Positions 61,621-64,000 of a stretch of DNA of 64,000 nt are shown here, in pieces; the first letter of the stretch is position 1, and the number at the start of each line of letters is the position of its first letter. The notes beneath the pieces are model-generated. The model did no database searches. It saw only the letters and a program-made list of their open reading frames with translations, and was not told the DNA's origin. The position numbers and the translations under genes are program-made. Where the stretch lies: NCBI GenBank assembly GCA_943735955.1, contig OX030956.1, positions 8,085,105 to 8,149,104 on the forward strand, written 5' to 3'. This DNA is from Piscicola geometra (taxonomy: Eukaryota; Annelida; Clitellata; Hirudinida; Piscicolidae).

Positions 61621-61863
61621 TGTATTAAAACACCTTGTATAAGGCGCACTTGATTTTTTTATAGAAAAAAATCAAGATTTAAAAAAAGAAAATAAGCCAC
61701 TTAGATCGGAAATGTCTGCCCATTTTCATTTGAAAAATATATGAATTCGCGTAATTGGATAGCTTTAGGAGTAAAAATAAAAGAAAAAACTGCGCTTTAT
61801 ACATAGTGTTTTAAGATGTTAAGAACCGCACATTTTAAAATTAGAATTTAAAAATAGTTAATT

Positions 61864-62990
61864 TAGCAACCCCAATCGACTTATTCTAATGAGCAAAAGT
61901 GACGTTTTACAGTAAAATTATAGAAAAGTCATAAAATTTAAGTTATGCGTTATTCTATAGAAATAAAAAAGCAAGTGCATGAAAGACAATTTCATTTTCT
62001 TTTAAATGAGTATTTTATAAAAAAATTATATATTATGTAAGCTTTCAAATAAAATGATTTTATTCAAAATATCCCTTGAATCTAGCGTAACAGTAAAAAG
62101 CTATAATTTAGGGACTGCTAATTTTTATACGTACTTATTCATTTCTTAATGCGCTAACCAAAAAATTATGTATAATATTGAATTATACATAATTAGATTT
62201 GTTTTTAAATAATCTATCAATATATTTTTCTTAAGTTGAATAAATATTAAGTGAGAAGCCAAAAAACTCGAGGCAAAGCTTTAAATTTAGTATTTCGGGA
62301 ATCAAAAAAGATAGTTTTTACTTAAGAAAGTTATTGAAAAAGTATAAGTTATACTCAATAAAATTCTGTAAAAAAAGTTGTGAAAAAACATTTTTTAAAT
62401 ATACGAAATAGATTTTAAAGTGTACATGCTTTCGACTTAACACAAAATTGTTAAGTTATTGAGTTAAAATAGTTATAACTTTTTTTTGAACAAACAAATT
62501 AAAATTTGGTTAACGTATTTAAAATCAGTAAATCAAAATCTACAATTTGAGCGTTTCAATTTAAAAAAAGTATATAATAATTAATAAGAATAAACTACTG
62601 TAAAGGTTGATTTCTTCCGTAAGTGAAGCTTTTAAAATGTAAATAACTGTCATTTTGAAAGATATTATTTTTTCAACTTTTAATTCTGATTCCCTGTATC
62701 AAATTAAATAAAACTAGTGATTTTCAACAATATAAAAAGAAAAAAACAAAAGTCATGACAAAAAAACAATATTTCTGTTTTGTGAGGTGGCCGGGAATTG
62801 CTTATAGATTATGAGGTAAAAACGGTACAAAAAATGTGTTTTTTTTTAAATTTTAAAATAGGTATAACTTTTTGTAAACAAAGAAATTAAAATTTGGTTA
62901 ACGTATTTAAAATCAGTAAATCAAAATCTACAATTTGAGCGTTTCAATTTTAAAAAATGAACAAGTTTTAAAAATCGATTGGGGTTGCTA
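61864..62990. mobile_element. Terminal-inverted-repeat element TAGCAACCCCAATCGA
   Basis: 1,127 bp with perfect 16-bp inverted ends TAGCAACCCCAATCGA. It is flanked by GTTAATT at 61857-61863 and again at 62991-62997, a 7-bp duplication. A direct repeat of over 65 bp (containing AAAATTTGGTTAACGTATTT) occurs at about 62495-62570 and 62876-62950. No coding capacity. The superfamily is unknown to me. Confidence 0.75.
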
Positions 62991-63071
62991 GTTAATTCAT
63001 GAAAAAATTCTTTCACAAAGTTTACCGATTCCCATTTGTTTTCACTGGCTTGTTTAAAAAATAAATATAAG

Positions 63072-64000
63072 GTTGAAATCAGTGATGTTTACCTGGGGGT
63101 TAAAAGGGGTTCCTGGAAATCCATTCAGATAAATGCTATTGATCGTGCATACCACCTGTTTGTAAGAAATAAATTACTTTCAATCAATCCTTCTGCAAAG
63201 CCACCTTGTTATGTATATTTTTTATTTTAATTAAAGGAAAAAAATATGATTAAAATAAAAAATATTTTTTTAAATCGAATTCAGTCTGTAATGTATTTCA
63301 TCAAAATTCAAACTGTCTTGTTGGAGTCAAATTTGTCTGCAGTGATGTAAATTTCAGATTCAAATATATAAATAAAGCTTAGCTGGCAATACAATTTTTT
63401 ATTATTATAATTAAAAATAAAGAAATATTTTTCAGACCAGTCCCAAAACATCTGACAATATGAGCTGGATCTTCCAGAATGATCTTTCAAAGATGGTTAC
63501 TTCCTATGGAACTCCTCGGAAAAATAAAGGTCTTTCATTTGAAGAAACTTTTTATATCTAGTACTATTTACTTAATATAAATATTTAATTAAGGGAAAAA
63601 ATCTCAATAACATAAAGAGCTTTAAAATTTGAAAAATTAAATTTTTGATAGATTCAGTTGATTGATGCATCCTCTTAACTCTGACCTAAATCTGATTCTT
63701 ACCTTTCCTTAACCTTACCTTAACTCTTAGCCCTTAAATAAATGTTAGATTTTTCAAATGTGATTGATTTTTATTTCTATTTTGTGCTTATCCCAATAAG
63801 AGTACTCATTTATATCGTTTCATTTAAACTTTTATTTCATTTAAAATTTTCTTAACCACTTAATTAGTCTTCAAAATGATTTAGTGAACTGACAACAAAG
63901 ACACATTCCACCGAACAACCGCACAGTGTACCTAACGATTGGTATTCCTTCCATCCAACGTGTCGTCAAGTCAGTCTATCTGATGGAAACACTCCAGCAC
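63072..64000 (+). CDS. Possible MGAT4-like N-acetylglucosaminyltransferase, partial 5' exons
   Basis: The best evidence is the exon running off the right edge from 63901: TVYLTIGIPSIQRVVKSVYL resembles the start of the GT54 (MGAT4) catalytic domain, where family members have VMGIPTVKREVKSYL. MGAT4 enzymes add GlcNAc to N-glycans in the Golgi. Two candidate upstream exons, 63072-63212 and 63436-63529, have acceptor and donor sites and join each other in phase 0. The second ends in phase 1 whereas the last needs two bases, so an exon is missing or one border is wrong. No start codon was identified. The upstream exons may belong to another gene. Confidence 0.45.

Larger units (their letters stand above)
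60859..63071. other. Divergent intergenic region right of LIN7
   Basis: Very AT-rich. It holds a LINE-tail fragment (61533-61620) and a terminal-repeat element (61864-62990). No gene was recognised. Confidence 0.6.

Overview
The window is nuclear DNA from a metazoan, most likely an invertebrate. Every gene is split by spliceosomal GT-AG introns, introns and spacers are AT-rich, and there is a heavy load of microsatellites, minisatellites, hAT-type DNA elements and non-LTR retrotransposons. The gene set (sperm-tail CIMAP1, PICK1, LIN7, tetraspanins) is animal. I cannot name the phylum. There are no bacterial-style genes and no CRISPR array.

Layout: the 3' end of PIK3C3/VPS34 (+, 202-3279); CIMAP1/ODF3-like (-, 4444-7200); RNF113 (-, 8745-14116); PICK1 (-, 14805-24362); CDK7 (-, 24690-28062); a spliced gene of unknown function with a retrotransposon ORF1/Gag-like region (+, 29883-32362); two tetraspanins in tandem (-, 32676 to at least 34729, and 36544-47709); DNAJC25 (+, 52086-58453); LIN7 (-, 59296-60858); and at the right edge exons that may start an MGAT4-like glycosyltransferase gene (+, 63072 onward). 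Exon borders were set by GT/AG sites, phase matching and family alignment from memory. Five genes appear complete, with lengths close to family norms: CIMAP1 252 aa, RNF113 349 aa, PICK1 420 aa, LIN7 195 aa, DNAJC25 333 aa. CDK7 is about 345 aa with an uncertain last exon.

The genes are unrelated housekeeping or cell-biology genes and form no pathway. CIMAP1, RNF113, PICK1 and CDK7 lie head to tail on the minus strand. PICK1 and LIN7 are both PDZ scaffold proteins but sit 35 kb apart.

Two non-genic layers stand out. First, there are several families of terminal-inverted-repeat elements, including one MITE family with four full-length copies, each flanked by its own perfect 8-bp target duplication. 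One further hAT-like element lies inside a LINE. Second, many introns have strand-oriented simple repeats: G/T-rich just after the donor and C/A-rich just before the acceptor, always relative to the direction of transcription. Intron ends are therefore complementary and could fold together. This is the most interesting signal in the window.
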